From NCBI RefSeq assembly GCF_020783315.1, contig NZ_CP086063.1:1054001-1118000 (forward strand): a stretch of 64,000 bases of DNA. Direction: 5' to 3'. The notes beneath the pieces are model-generated. The model searched no databases and was not told the DNA's origin. It saw only the letters and a program-made list of their open reading frames with translations. Origin of the DNA: Ferruginibacter lapsinanis (lineage in GTDB: Bacteria > Bacteroidota > Bacteroidia > Chitinophagales > Chitinophagaceae). This document shows positions 45,472-55,628 of the stretch, piece by piece (positions within the stretch are counted from its first letter, which is position 1; each line of letters begins with the position of its first letter). A program made the position numbers and the translations under genes.

Positions 45472-46185
45472 ATGAAACAACTGATCAAAAAAATTTTTCT
45501 GGCAAGACCAGAGGTTGATTGTGTGCCTTCAAAAGGAGGGCTTCAAAAAAGAGTTAAAAATATCAAAGCGATTTGGCACAACGAACATCAGGATGATGTG
45601 GGGGTAGAGAAAATGCTTCGCTTATTTTTAGCAGCATCTCAATTTGTTTTTTTAGGTATCTATATTAAACATTTTTTTGGGAAGAAAGGGGTAGGTTATC
45701 AGGAGCTTTCTGTGGATGGGTTTGTGTTGATAAAAGTAATTTTTCCTGTGGCGATGTTATACCTGCACCTGGAGCATAATATTTTAATGCGTGGCTTAAT
45801 GATATGGTTTCTTGTAGAAACGATCCTGTACCTGGCCACATTGGTTTTTGCTTCGGATATATTCACCCGGCCTCGTTCTTACAGACGGTCGATGTTATTG
45901 ATGTTTCTAAATTACCTGCAGATCGTATTTAGTTTTGCGGCACTATATGCAAACGGAAATTATTTGAACAAACCTTTTGAACACTGGTTCGATTCTATTT
46001 ACTTCAGTTTTGTCACTTCATCTACTGTTGGCTTTGGAGAGTATTATCCTATAACAGGAATGGGGAAACTATTGGTATGCTTTCAGGTGATGATATTCTT
46101 TATTGTGGTGGTGATGTTCCTTAATTTTTTTTCTAACAAAGTAGAAAGTAAAGGGTATTTCGATCACACAAAAAATCCGGAATGA
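45472..46185 (+). CDS. Two-helix-pore potassium channel
   Basis: 237 aa. The selectivity filter TVGFG is at residues 185-189 in FVTSSTVGFGEYYP, framed by a pore helix and a last membrane helix (about 197-219). Two or three hydrophobic segments precede it (50-65, 83-100, 106-128). It has no RCK/TrkA-N domain and no cyclic-nucleotide domain, and starts with about 45 basic cytoplasmic residues. Likely a small K+ channel subunit. Convergent with the cupin gene (9-base gap). Confidence 0.85.
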   Translation: MKQLIKKIFLARPEVDCVPSKGGLQKRVKNIKAIWHNEHQDDVGVEKMLRLFLAASQFVFLGIYIKHFFGKKGVGYQELSVDGFVLIKVIFPVAMLYLHLEHNILMRGLMIWFLVETILYLATLVFASDIFTRPRSYRRSMLLMFLNYLQIVFSFAALYANGNYLNKPFEHWFDSIYFSFVTSSTVGFGEYYPITGMGKLLVCFQVMIFFIVVVMFLNFFSNKVESKGYFDHTKNPE

Positions 46186-46194
46186 ACAGGTTGC

Positions 46195-46695
46195 TTATCT
46201 GCACAATTCTTTGATAATATTTTTATGTTGGGGATATTGGGCAGACAGTGTTTTGAAATCAGTCATATCAAAATCAGCAAAATCAAAACCTGGAGAAACG
46301 GTACAGCCGACAAAACAATATCTGCTGCCAGGTGCTGGTCTGCTGGCAAACCAGCAATTGGCCGGTACTACATATTGAAAGACCTGCCCTTTACTGATAT
46401 CGTTTCCTAAGTGTATAATATCCAGTGTGCCGTTTTGTTGTATCACATATATCAGTAACGGATCACCTGCATAAAAATGCCAGCATTCATCACTTTTTAT
46501 TTTGTGAAAGGTGGAAAAGTTTCCCTGCTCTAATAAGAAATAGATGGCTGTGGCAAAGGCCCTGCTGCCGGTGAATCTTTCAGGTAATGCATTTTGTGCA
46601 ATAGCCTCATGACTTCTATACACTTCTTTATACCAACCCCCTTCGGGGTGTGGATATAATTGATAATGTTGTATATATTCTTCTGCGGTAAGCAT
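46195..46695 (-). CDS. DUF985 cupin
   Basis: 166 aa. PHPEGGWYKEVYRS near residues 16-29, TAIYFLLEQGNFSTFHKIKSDECWHFYAGDPL near 50-81, and WFASRPAPGSRYCFVGCTVSPGFDF near 115-140 match the DUF985 cupin family, with the His-Glu metal site partly conserved. Small soluble protein with unknown substrate. Single leftward gene with a -7 box upstream. Confidence 0.85.
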   Translation of the reverse strand: MLTAEEYIQHYQLYPHPEGGWYKEVYRSHEAIAQNALPERFTGSRAFATAIYFLLEQGNFSTFHKIKSDECWHFYAGDPLLIYVIQQNGTLDIIHLGNDISKGQVFQYVVPANCWFASRPAPGSRYCFVGCTVSPGFDFADFDMTDFKTLSAQYPQHKNIIKELCR

Positions 46696-46729
46696 AAAAG
46701 ATCAGATGAAAATAGCGTCATCTCTTATG

Positions 46730-46737
46730 CAAATATA
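46730..46737 (-). promoter_or_regulatory. -7 box of the DUF985 gene
   Basis: Leftward TATATTTG, exact TAnnTTTG, 34 bases before the ATG. Confidence 0.4.
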
Positions 46738-46763
46738 GGGAAGCTGTGAAATGATATACCTCT

Positions 46764-47516
46764 TTATCTTGCTACCGCCCCGCCATCAATAGGGATATCT
46801 GCCCCCGTTAAAAAAGAAGATTCATCAGAAGCTAAAAATAAAGCGCCCCATGCAATTTCTATCGGGTCTGCAACACGTCCCTGCGGCGACAAGTTTTTGA
46901 TCATTTCTTCCATTCCGGGTTGCTTCAATAAGTCTTCTGTCATAGGAGTTAACACACCGCCGGGGCAAATGTTATTCACCCGTATCTTATCCTTGGCAAA
47001 TGTTACTGCAAGATCTTTTGTCAATAAACTTAGTCCGCCTTTTGAAGCACTGTATGCAACACCATTTCCGCCAACCAGTCCTGCGATAGAACCGATATTT
47101 ACGATGGAGCCTCCGCCTGTTTTTTTCATTTGAGGAATACATGCTTTACATCCTAAAAAAGGGCCTGTTAAATTGATGGCTATTACTTTATCCCACAATT
47201 CTTTTGATGTTTGTTCACAATCAAAAAAACCAGGGAATATACCGGCATTATTTATCAGGATATCTATGCGTCCGTAAATGGCCAGGGTCATGTCCACTAC
47301 TTTATTCCAATCTGCTTCGCTGGTTACATCATGCTTGATATCTTCTATCAGCAATCCATCTTTCTTTGCTTCGGTTACCCATGCTTTTAATTTTGCACAT
47401 TGTATATCAGTTGCAATTACCCTGGCTCCATGCTGTGCAAATAAATGTGCTTCTGCTGCCCCCATGCCACCGGCAGCACCGGTAACAATGGCAATCTTAT
47501 TTCTTAATCGTTCCAT
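46764..47516 (-). CDS. Short-chain dehydrogenase/reductase
   Basis: 250 aa classical SDR. The NAD(P) motif TGAAGGMGAA is near residues 13-22, NNAG near 89, Ser in NIGSIAG near 139, YSASKGG (catalytic Tyr and Lys) near 154-160 and the ending SSFLTGADIPIDGG. Glucose 1-dehydrogenase-like, but the substrate cannot be told. Its first codons overlap the end of ppsA by 13 bases, so the two are translationally coupled. Confidence 0.85.
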   Translation of the reverse strand: MERLRNKIAIVTGAAGGMGAAEAHLFAQHGARVIATDIQCAKLKAWVTEAKKDGLLIEDIKHDVTSEADWNKVVDMTLAIYGRIDILINNAGIFPGFFDCEQTSKELWDKVIAINLTGPFLGCKACIPQMKKTGGGSIVNIGSIAGLVGGNGVAYSASKGGLSLLTKDLAVTFAKDKIRVNNICPGGVLTPMTEDLLKQPGMEEMIKNLSPQGRVADPIEIAWGALFLASDESSFLTGADIPIDGGAVAR

Positions 47517-49936
47517 ACTGTTTCGTTTTTGTAATTGTTAATGATTTCAGCCTCTTCAGCTTTGTTGATGTTTTCGATGCCTTTCAATAATGCATCTGCA
47601 TTAAAAGAAATACTGTCAATTCCCTGGTGTACTAAAAATTGTGCAAACTCAGGAAAATCGCTGGGAGCCTGACCACATAATCCGATCTTTACACCGGCTT
47701 CTTTTGCTTTGTGGATCATGGTAGCGATCATTTCTTTTGCTGCTTCATTTTGTTCGCTGAACAAATTGCTGATGATTGCAGAGTCTCTGTCAATTCCCAA
47801 TGTTAGTTGTGTAAGGTCATTTGAACCAATAGAGAAACCATCGAAGATCTGTGCAAATTTATCTGCCAGCACTACATTGCTGGGTATCTCTGCCATTACA
47901 TATATTTCTAGATTATTAACGCCTTGTTCTAATCCGTATCTTTTCATTACGGCAATCACTTTATTACCTTCTTCCAATGTTCTGCAGAACGGGATCATCA
48001 CTTTTACATTCACTAAACCCATTTCATCTCTTACCTTACGAATGGCTTCACATTCCAAACGGAAACCTTCCTTGTATAGATCATTGTAATATCTGGATGC
48101 TCCTCTGAAACCGATCATCGGATTTTCTTCCTCTGGCTCAAAATCTTTTCCGCCGATAAGATTAGCGTATTCATTTGTTTTGAAATCACTCATTCTTACA
48201 ATAACATCTTTTGGGTAAAACGCAGCTGCAATAGTGGCCACACCTTGCGATAGTTTATCGACAAAATATTTTTCTTTATCAGGATAATGATGAGTCAGTT
48301 CTTCGATCTTTTGTTTCGCCGCAGTATCTTTTAGCTCATTGAATTTTACCAGCGCCATCGGATGAATTTGTATGGCGTGGGTAATGATAAATTCAATACG
48401 CATTAAACCAACGCCATCATTTGGATAAAAGGATAACTGGAATGCTTTGTCGGGATCACCTGCGATCAACATCACTTCAGTGGTTTCTGGTTTTCTGATA
48501 TTTGAAAAATCGATTTCTGTTATTTTAACATCAGCTTTTCCTTTGTAAATAAATCCGGTCTTTCCTTCACAACAGGAAACGGTGATCATTTCTCCATCTG
48601 TGATCGTAGAGGTTGCATCACCACTGCCAACAATGGCAGGAACACCGATCTCCCTGGCAACGATAGAAGCATGGCTTGTTCTTCCTCCTTTATTTGTAAT
48701 AATAGCGCCGGCGTTTTTTAGTATCGGGTCCCAATCAGGACTGGTCAGATCGGTCACTACAATTTCTCCCGGTTTTAATTTATCAGCATCTTTCGGTGAT
48801 TGTAATATTCTTGCAATACCGGTTGCTAATTTTGACCCAACGGCATCGCCTTTAGAAAGCAACACTCCCTTGTTTAATAACTTGTATTCTTTTACGAGTA
48901 AAGGATTTTTTTGAGAGTGAACAGTTTCGGGTCTTGCCTGGATGATGAACAACTCATTGGTAATTCCATCTTTTGCCCATTCTATGTCCATTGATTTTTG
49001 ATAGTGTTCTTCTATGATCAGGGCCCAATTGGCGATCTTTGTTATTTCTTCATCAGTTAATACAAATGTTTCCTGTTTAACTTTTGTGGTATGGGTGTTG
49101 ATGATCGGATTATTTTCATCATCACTGTATATCATTGTCTTCGCTTTTTCTCCTAAATTTTTTTGAATGATCGCATTTTTCCCCTGAATCAGCGTAGGCT
49201 TGAAAACAAAAAATTCATCAGGCGTAACAGCACCTTGTACAATATTTTCTCCTAATCCCCATACGCCACTGATATGAATGATATCTCTGAAACCTGATTC
49301 TGGTTCGAGGGTGAATACAACACCGGAAGATGCTTTATCAGAACGGACCATTTTTTGTACACCAACAGACAACGCAACTTTTTCATGAGCAAAGCCATTG
49401 TCTTCACGATATTTGATGGCTCTGTCGGTATATAAGGAAGCGAAACATTTTTTAACAGCTTTCAGTAATGCCGCCTCGCCTTTGATGTTTAGATAAGATT
49501 CGTGTTGTCCTGCAAAACTTGCTTGTGGCAGGTCTTCAGCGGTGGCACTGCTTCTTACCGCCACTTCAAAATAAGGGCCTTTGCATAACTCTTTATAATA
49601 TAGGATAATTGCCTGCTGCAGATTTTCAGGAAGCAACGCTTCTGATAATAATTTTCTCGCTTTAGCGCCGATCTCTTTCAGGTTTGTATAATTTTTTTTA
49701 TCTAACTGCAGCATCAGGTTTTTCAGCGGAAAGTGCAAGGCATTCTGTGTAAGAAACTCTTCAAAAGCATCTGCTGTAGTGGCAAATCCATCGGGTACCG
49801 GTATGCCGGTTGAAGAAAGTTTTGAGAACATTTCACCCAGGGAAGAATTTTTCCCACCCACGATCGGAGTGTCAGCAATGCTGATCTCGTTAAATCGTTT
49901 TATGTACTTTATTTGGGAGGAGTTACTGGTATTCAT
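47504..49936 (-). CDS. ppsA: Phosphoenolpyruvate synthase
   Basis: 810 aa, normal length. The N-terminal ATP-binding domain starts IADTPIVGGKNSSLGEMF and includes VAVRSSATAEDLPQASFAGQ near 125-144; the phospho-histidine domain has KGGRTSHASIVAREIGVPAIVG near 415-436; the C-terminal PEP/pyruvate barrel has GCSIGSNDLTQLTLG-type wording (FSIGSNDLTQLTLG) and GLCGQAPSD. It makes PEP from pyruvate and ATP for gluconeogenesis. Overlaps the SDR gene, which is unusual for this enzyme. Confidence 0.96.
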   Translation of the reverse strand: MNTSNSSQIKYIKRFNEISIADTPIVGGKNSSLGEMFSKLSSTGIPVPDGFATTADAFEEFLTQNALHFPLKNLMLQLDKKNYTNLKEIGAKARKLLSEALLPENLQQAIILYYKELCKGPYFEVAVRSSATAEDLPQASFAGQHESYLNIKGEAALLKAVKKCFASLYTDRAIKYREDNGFAHEKVALSVGVQKMVRSDKASSGVVFTLEPESGFRDIIHISGVWGLGENIVQGAVTPDEFFVFKPTLIQGKNAIIQKNLGEKAKTMIYSDDENNPIINTHTTKVKQETFVLTDEEITKIANWALIIEEHYQKSMDIEWAKDGITNELFIIQARPETVHSQKNPLLVKEYKLLNKGVLLSKGDAVGSKLATGIARILQSPKDADKLKPGEIVVTDLTSPDWDPILKNAGAIITNKGGRTSHASIVAREIGVPAIVGSGDATSTITDGEMITVSCCEGKTGFIYKGKADVKITEIDFSNIRKPETTEVMLIAGDPDKAFQLSFYPNDGVGLMRIEFIITHAIQIHPMALVKFNELKDTAAKQKIEELTHHYPDKEKYFVDKLSQGVATIAAAFYPKDVIVRMSDFKTNEYANLIGGKDFEPEEENPMIGFRGASRYYNDLYKEGFRLECEAIRKVRDEMGLVNVKVMIPFCRTLEEGNKVIAVMKRYGLEQGVNNLEIYVMAEIPSNVVLADKFAQIFDGFSIGSNDLTQLTLGIDRDSAIISNLFSEQNEAAKEMIATMIHKAKEAGVKIGLCGQAPSDFPEFAQFLVHQGIDSISFNADALLKGIENINKAEEAEIINNYKNETVWND

Positions 49937-50042
49937 GGCAAGCTGTTTAGATAGCTAATCTACCTTCAAATACCTGTAAAAAAGATGATGGGCATCACTA
50001 AAAAATATGATTGTTGCCGTGTTCCGAAAGGGTTTGACGAGA

Positions 50043-50285
50043 TCACATTTTTTGTTGATTGTTTTTTAAAGGCCTCAAAAGGTCTTCTAGTCCGTTCAGT
50101 TTTATTTCGTAAATAGTTTGTAATAACATGCCTAGTTTTCCTGTCGGGAATCCGTTTCGCTGAAACCATTCCAGGTAAGAAACGGGAAGGTCGCAAAGCA
50201 ACCTGTCTTTATATTTTCCGAATGGCATTTTCATTGAAACCAGTTGCAGAAGGAGTTCGCCATTGGGTTGCAGCTCTTCGGACAT
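50043..50285 (-). CDS. DUF3820 family protein
   Basis: 80 aa. MPFGKYKDRLLCDLPVSYLEWF near residues 20-41 and GKLGMLLQTIYEIKLNGLEDLL near 49-70 are the whole DUF3820 domain, related to exonuclease-associated small domains of unknown role. Soluble. Between ppsA and the T9SS cargo gene on the same strand, 38 bases after the latter. Confidence 0.85.
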   Translation of the reverse strand: MSEELQPNGELLLQLVSMKMPFGKYKDRLLCDLPVSYLEWFQRNGFPTGKLGMLLQTIYEIKLNGLEDLLRPLKNNQQKM

Positions 50286-50323
50286 AAATTGAATTTGATG
50301 TATGGTGATTGTTGACTTGTTGT

Positions 50324-52642
50324 TTATCTTACAATAATAACGGAACCTTTTTTAAATTTTGTTCCTTGTCCCCTGAATGTATATGTGGAGAACCAAATAT
50401 AATTAGCAGTAGCGGATATTTGCCCGTTGTTTTCTCCGCTCCATTTTTTTCTAGGGTCGGCACTGAAGAAAACCTGTTGCCCCCAGCGGTTGTAAACGGT
50501 CAGGGTATAATTACTCACGGCATTAAAATTTCCAACCGGACCAAATTGGTCATTCAATCCATCTCCATTTGGTGAAAAGGAATTTGGGAAATAAATATCA
50601 ATACAGTCATCTACATATTTCACATTGATAGTATCAGAAGATACACAGCCATCAGCGTTAGTTACACGTACCCAATATTTTCCTGATTGAGCAACGGAGA
50701 AAGTTGCATTGGTAGAATTATTTTGCCATAAATAAGTATCAAAAGTGCCAGGAGATAAAATGGTTGTTTCGCCGCTGCAAATAGTAGTGTCTTTTCCTAA
50801 AAATATTTTACTCGAACTACCAATGTTTGGGACAATAATATTGTTGATGTCTTTGCTGCAACCATTAGCATTTACTAACTGAACCGAATATCTTCCCGAC
50901 GAAATGCTAAATGCATTGTTGTTTGTACTGATATCCGGTGTCCATAAATATTGATAGTCGCTGACATTGCCTGAAGGTGTAATAGTAATCGAACCATTTT
51001 TTAAACCACAGGTGGTATTGGTTGTTTGCGCCACTGCGGTAATAGGAGCAGGTTCGTTTATAGTAACAGGTGTAGCTACAGTACAATTGTTGGCGTCTTT
51101 TACTGTAAAAAGATAATCACCGGCTTTAAGGTTAATGGCTGTAAGATCAGTTTGAACCGGGTTTGTATTCCAGCTGTATGTTATAGGGTCTAATCCTCCG
51201 GTGATGGTTGCTGTTGCAGCGCCATTATTACCACCATTGCATTTTACATCTGTGATGTTACTTATGTTTACAGTTGGAGGGAAAACATTTACAACATCAA
51301 TATCAAATACATCAGTACATGATCGGCTGTCCGTAACCGTTACAGTATATTTTCCTTGTGTTAATCCGGTAGCTTTTGCATTCGTTCCGCCAAAAGGAAA
51401 CCATGAATAAGTGTAAGGAGCTGTTCCTCCGGTTTCGGTAATAGTTGCTGTACCTGTTGGTGCAACACAACCCGGTGGTATAAGATTGACAGTATGTTGC
51501 AATGCATCGGGTTCATCTAAGATCACGGTAGCGGCTGTAGTGCAAACATTGGCAGCATTTACGGTTACGGTATAAGTTCCTGAAGAAAGATTGGCGATAA
51601 TATTACCGGATTGTGGCGGTGTGGTGTTCCAGGTATAAGTAAATGGCCCGGGGTTACCACTGGCTATTGCCTGTATTTCTCCGTTACTATCACCAAAGCA
51701 ATTTATTGGTTTGGTGATAGTTGTTGATACCCCTAATACACTGATCGTTTTGGAGATGGTAGAAGGAGCATTGTCCGGACTACTAACGGTAAAGGTTATG
51801 GTATAAGTGCCGGCAGCCGAAAAAGTATGTTCAGGATTAGACAATGAAGATGTATTATTTGCTCCCGATGCAGGATCGCCAAAATCCCAAATAAAACTCT
51901 TCGGACATAAAGCAGAGGTGTTTGTAAATTTTACCGCACCATTAGCCGAACAGGCATAGGTAAAATCGGCACTGTTGGGAGGAGCTTCGCTTATAGAAAA
52001 ATCGTCTATTGCTACTCCGTCAAAATTATTATTGATAGAACCGGATCCGAACACAAAGCGAAAGATCACATTGTTTTTTCTACCGGTGGCAGGAAGCGCT
52101 TTTTTGGCAATGACCCATCCACCTGTACTTCCCGACCAACCAGTGCCGGATTGCATTAATGGCAAATACCTTACTGTGCTTGTATTAAACCAGTTTTGAT
52201 TCAGGCAATCCGTAGCAGTATTGGCTGATCCTGCATTTAGCCATGTGGCTCCTTTGTCTAAAGAATACTGAAAGCCGGTGCCATCAAAATTTCTTTCTGA
52301 TTCTCCCCAAAATGCAAATGATATTACCGGGTATTGCATGGAAGAAAGATCAAAACAAGGACTTTGCAGCCAGGAAGATTGACTTCCATTGTAATTGCTT
52401 GCCGTAGGATCGCCGATTATCCAGCATTTGGTTCCTGAATAAGCGGTATTGATGATCGGTTTTCGGGGAATGCCATATCCCCAGTCACTATTGACGCCAC
52501 CCGTAACCCAACCACCATCATTCGATTCAAGATCTTGTGTATAGGGAAAAGTGTTTATAGTACTACCGCACTGTGCATCAGCCCATATAACCACGATCAT
52601 AGCAGCACAAATAAGGAATAAGCGTTTATATAAATTTTTCAA
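50324..52642 (-). CDS. T9SS surface protein with PKD, SprB-type repeats and CHU_C domain
   Basis: About 772 aa. No ATG is available; TTG at 52642 gives MKNLYKRLFLICAAMIVVIW, a good signal peptide (GTG at 52648 and an upstream TTG are alternatives). Order: a MAM-like beta domain (about 30-220), a PKD domain with FIWDFGDP near 255, then SprB-type repeats with VKCNGGNNGAATATITGG wording (about 320-620), and the gliding-motility C-terminal domain FPNSFSPNGDGLNDQFGP...VYNRWGQQVFFS. That last domain is the type B signal for export by the type IX system. Probably an adhesin. Confidence 0.85.
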   Translation of the reverse strand: MKNLYKRLFLICAAMIVVIWADAQCGSTINTFPYTQDLESNDGGWVTGGVNSDWGYGIPRKPIINTAYSGTKCWIIGDPTASNYNGSQSSWLQSPCFDLSSMQYPVISFAFWGESERNFDGTGFQYSLDKGATWLNAGSANTATDCLNQNWFNTSTVRYLPLMQSGTGWSGSTGGWVIAKKALPATGRKNNVIFRFVFGSGSINNNFDGVAIDDFSISEAPPNSADFTYACSANGAVKFTNTSALCPKSFIWDFGDPASGANNTSSLSNPEHTFSAAGTYTITFTVSSPDNAPSTISKTISVLGVSTTITKPINCFGDSNGEIQAIASGNPGPFTYTWNTTPPQSGNIIANLSSGTYTVTVNAANVCTTAATVILDEPDALQHTVNLIPPGCVAPTGTATITETGGTAPYTYSWFPFGGTNAKATGLTQGKYTVTVTDSRSCTDVFDIDVVNVFPPTVNISNITDVKCNGGNNGAATATITGGLDPITYSWNTNPVQTDLTAINLKAGDYLFTVKDANNCTVATPVTINEPAPITAVAQTTNTTCGLKNGSITITPSGNVSDYQYLWTPDISTNNNAFSISSGRYSVQLVNANGCSKDINNIIVPNIGSSSKIFLGKDTTICSGETTILSPGTFDTYLWQNNSTNATFSVAQSGKYWVRVTNADGCVSSDTINVKYVDDCIDIYFPNSFSPNGDGLNDQFGPVGNFNAVSNYTLTVYNRWGQQVFFSADPRKKWSGENNGQISATANYIWFSTYTFRGQGTKFKKGSVIIVR

Positions 52643-52754
52643 CAACACATTATTAGGTCTGTAAAAATATACCAATTATGTTTTATAAGAGCGGTTTGAG
52701 CGCATTTAAGCAGCCTTTAACAAAGTAAATACAGTTTCTACCAGAGAAAGCAGT

Positions 52755-52793
52755 AAATAAAAAGAGCGATCATAAATTCTATGATCGCTCTTT
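52755..52793 (-). terminator. Intrinsic terminator after asnS
   Basis: 14-bp perfect stem 52761-52774 with 52780-52793 and a 5-base loop; leftward it runs into a T tract. The right side is also T-rich, so it could act weakly both ways. Confidence 0.85.
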
Positions 52794-52829
52794 AATTTTT
52801 TTAACCACTTTATATGGGTAGTAAAGAAA

Positions 52830-54272
52830 TTAAAATTCTGCACTTTTCGGATACCTTGGGAAAGGAATAACATCTCTGATATTTCCCATACCGGTAACAA
52901 ATTGTACCAAACGCTCAAATCCAAGTCCGAAGCCGGCATGCGGACAACTACCAAACCTACGGGTATCGAGATAGAAGCTCATTTCTTCAGCGGGAATATG
53001 CATTTCCTTCATCCGTTGTAATAATAGGTCCAGCCTTTCTTCTCTTTGTGAACCGCCTACAATTTCGCCAATGCCCGGAGCTAATATATCCATAGCCGCT
53101 ACTGTTTTTCCATCGTCATTCTGACGCATGTAAAAAGCTTTGATGTCTTTTGGATAATCAGTAAGGATCACCGGTTTTTTAAAATGTTTTTCTACCAAAT
53201 ACCTTTCATGTTCACTTTGCAGATCAACACCCCATCCATCGATTAGGTATTGAAATTTCTTTTTCTTATTGTGATTGCTTTCCCTTAAAATATCAATGGC
53301 TTCTGTATAAGTTAGTCTTTCAAAATCATTATTTACTACAAAATTCAATTTATCTAACAAGCTCATTTCGCTTCTGTCTGCCTGTGGTTTTTGTTTTTCT
53401 TCTTCTTCCAAACGCTGTCCTAAAAACTCCAGATCTTCTTTATTATTTTCCATTGCATGCTTTATCACGTACTTGATAAACTCTTCAGCAAGGTTCATAT
53501 TATCTTCAAGATCGTTAAATGCAACTTCAGGTTCTATCATCCAGAATTCCGCCAAATGCCTGGTAGTATTACTATTTTCAGCTCTGAATGTTGGTCCGAA
53601 TGTATAGATATCACTAAATGCCATTGCTGCCAGTTCGCCTTCCAGTTGCCCGCTAACAGTAAGGTTGGTGCTCTTGCCAAAAAAATCTTCTTTAAAATTT
53701 ATCGACCCATCTTCATTTTTTGGAGCAGTGCCATCAATAGGTAAAGTGGTTACTCTGAACATTTCACCGGCACCTTCTGCGTCACTTGCAGTGATGATCG
53801 GCGTATGCAAATAAACAAATCCTTTATCGTTGAAAAATTTATGAATAGCAAATGCTAACGCATGGCGTACACGAAAAACAGCACTGAATGTATTTGTTCT
53901 GAAACGCAAATGAGCGATCTCTCTCAAAAATTCAAGGCTGTGTTTTTTAGGTTGTAAAGGAAATTTTTCTGCATCACTGTCACCTAAAATTTCTATTTCT
54001 GTTGCTTTCAATTCTACTTTTTGTCCTTTCCCTAAAGATGCGATCACTTGGCCGGTGGCTTTGATACAAGCGCCTGTGGTCAGGCGTTTTAAAACGGCAT
54101 CGTCAAATTTTCCTAACTCTGCTACTACCTGTATATTATTATTAGTGCTCCCATCATTCAATGCTATAAACTGGTTGTTACGGAATGTGCGTACCCAACC
54201 CATTACTGTTGCCTGGTAATTGGTTTTATCGCTTGATAAAAGCTCCTTAATTTTAATCCTCTTATTGAACAT
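52830..54272 (-). CDS. asnS: Asparaginyl-tRNA synthetase
   Basis: 480 aa, standard length. An N-terminal OB-fold anticodon domain with [20 protein letters not shown] (about 24-43), then the class II core: motif 1 around [15 protein letters not shown], motif 2 around [25 protein letters not shown] near 226-250 (the Asn-type choice), and motif 3 [21 protein letters not shown] near 448-468. Charges tRNA-Asn. Own -7 box and terminator. Confidence 0.97.
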   Translation of the reverse strand: MFNKRIKIKELLSSDKTNYQATVMGWVRTFRNNQFIALNDGSTNNNIQVVAELGKFDDAVLKRLTTGACIKATGQVIASLGKGQKVELKATEIEILGDSDAEKFPLQPKKHSLEFLREIAHLRFRTNTFSAVFRVRHALAFAIHKFFNDKGFVYLHTPIITASDAEGAGEMFRVTTLPIDGTAPKNEDGSINFKEDFFGKSTNLTVSGQLEGELAAMAFSDIYTFGPTFRAENSNTTRHLAEFWMIEPEVAFNDLEDNMNLAEEFIKYVIKHAMENNKEDLEFLGQRLEEEEKQKPQADRSEMSLLDKLNFVVNNDFERLTYTEAIDILRESNHNKKKKFQYLIDGWGVDLQSEHERYLVEKHFKKPVILTDYPKDIKAFYMRQNDDGKTVAAMDILAPGIGEIVGGSQREERLDLLLQRMKEMHIPAEEMSFYLDTRRFGSCPHAGFGLGFERLVQFVTGMGNIRDVIPFPRYPKSAEF

Positions 54273-54291
54273 AGTCCTGTATTTTGGAGAG

Positions 54292-54299
54292 CAAAGATA
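54292..54299 (-). promoter_or_regulatory. -7 box of asnS
   Basis: Leftward TATCTTTG, exact TAnnTTTG, 19 bases before the asnS ATG. Confidence 0.5.
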
Positions 54300-54371
54300 A
54301 TTTATCCTGCTTTATGAGTTTGGAAGTTTTTATATCTTCGAAAATAGCACAGTAACAATACCTTTACAAAT

Positions 54372-55355
54372 ATGAAAATTGCATTCTTTTCGGCTAAAGC
54401 TTATGACAAACAATTCTTTGACAGGCATAATGTCGGTCATACCATTGTTTATTTTGAATCTCCGTTAAATGAACACACGGTCAATTTAACGGCTGGCTGT
54501 CAGGCTGTTTGCGTATTTGTAAATGATACCCTTAATGCGGTCGTTATCAGCGAACTGAAAAGATCGGGTGTGCAATTGATCGCTTTGCGTTGTGCAGGGT
54601 TTAATAATGTAGATCTGCAGGCGGCAAAAGAAAACAATATCACTGTTGTGAGGGTTCCGGCATATTCTCCACATGCGGTAGCAGAACATGCTGCAGCACT
54701 GATTTTGACATTGAATCGTAAAACACATAAGGCATATAACAGGGTAAGGGAAACGAACTTTTCTCTTGAGAGATTGCTTGGCTTTGATCTGTATGGGAAA
54801 AAGGTAGGGGTGATCGGCACCGGAAAGATCGGACAGGCTTTTTGTGATATCATGACAGGCTTCGGCTGTAAAGTACTTGCCTTTGATATTATGGCCAATA
54901 AAGAATTAGAAGCTAAAGGGGTAGAATACCTGCCTTTGATGGATATCTTGGATCAGGCTGATATCATTTCATTGCATTGCCCGCTAACAGAGCAAACAAG
55001 GCATATTATCAATGCCCAAACAATTGCTATGATGAAACATGGTGTAATGCTCATTAATACTAGCAGAGGGGCTTTAATAGAAACAGCCGATACCATTGAA
55101 GCGCTTAAAAATGGTAAAATAGGTTATTTGGGATTAGATGTTTATGAACAGGAAGAGACATTATTCTTTAAGGATCTGTCAGAAAATGTCATTCAGGATG
55201 ATATCATCATGCGATTGCTCAGTTTCCCTAATGTACTGATCACCTCACACCAGGGCTTTTTTACAGAGGAAGCATTAACCCAGATCGCAGAAACAACCTT
55301 GAGTAATGTAGATGGATTTGTAGAGGGTAAAACATTAAAAAATATTGTAGTATAA
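54372..55355 (+). CDS. ldhA: D-2-hydroxyacid (D-lactate) dehydrogenase
   Basis: 327 aa. N terminus MKIAFFSAKAYDKQFFD as in D-lactate dehydrogenases; NAD loop GVIGTGKIGQAFCDIM near 147-162; catalytic Arg in NTSRGALIET near 236, Glu in LDVYEQEE near 265, and His in LITSHQGFFTEEAL near 298. It reduces pyruvate to D-lactate with NADH in fermentation. Single gene, divergent from asnS. Confidence 0.9.
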   Translation: MKIAFFSAKAYDKQFFDRHNVGHTIVYFESPLNEHTVNLTAGCQAVCVFVNDTLNAVVISELKRSGVQLIALRCAGFNNVDLQAAKENNITVVRVPAYSPHAVAEHAAALILTLNRKTHKAYNRVRETNFSLERLLGFDLYGKKVGVIGTGKIGQAFCDIMTGFGCKVLAFDIMANKELEAKGVEYLPLMDILDQADIISLHCPLTEQTRHIINAQTIAMMKHGVMLINTSRGALIETADTIEALKNGKIGYLGLDVYEQEETLFFKDLSENVIQDDIIMRLLSFPNVLITSHQGFFTEEALTQIAETTLSNVDGFVEGKTLKNIVV

Positions 55356-55393
55356 GTTATATCGGGCCTGGCATAACTGTGCAAAAACCTCAT

Positions 55394-55420
55394 AAAAGCC
55401 GAAGCGATTGGCTTTTCTCC
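55394..55420 (+). terminator. Weak hairpin after ldhA
   Basis: AAAAGCC (55394-55400) pairs with GGCTTTT (55410-55416) around a 9-base loop; only a short T run follows. Confidence 0.4.
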
Positions 55421-55628
55421 AGTATACTAAAGGGAATAGTCCGACAAAAGGAAAAAATAAAAAATTGTTTTTTTATACAAAAACGTTGTAATATTGCATT
55501 GGAATAATACTGATAACGGTTTTCCATTTCATTCACTGCCATCAGATAGTCACATTCCATCAATAATAATTCCAAATTTACATTTCAGATTTTAAGAGCG
55601 GATTTTTGAAGAAATCATTTTCAACTTT

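Noticed and set aside
55390..55575. Leftward 61-aa ORF upstream of rho
   Set aside because: No homology-like pattern, overlaps a hairpin after ldhA, lies in the probable rho leader.
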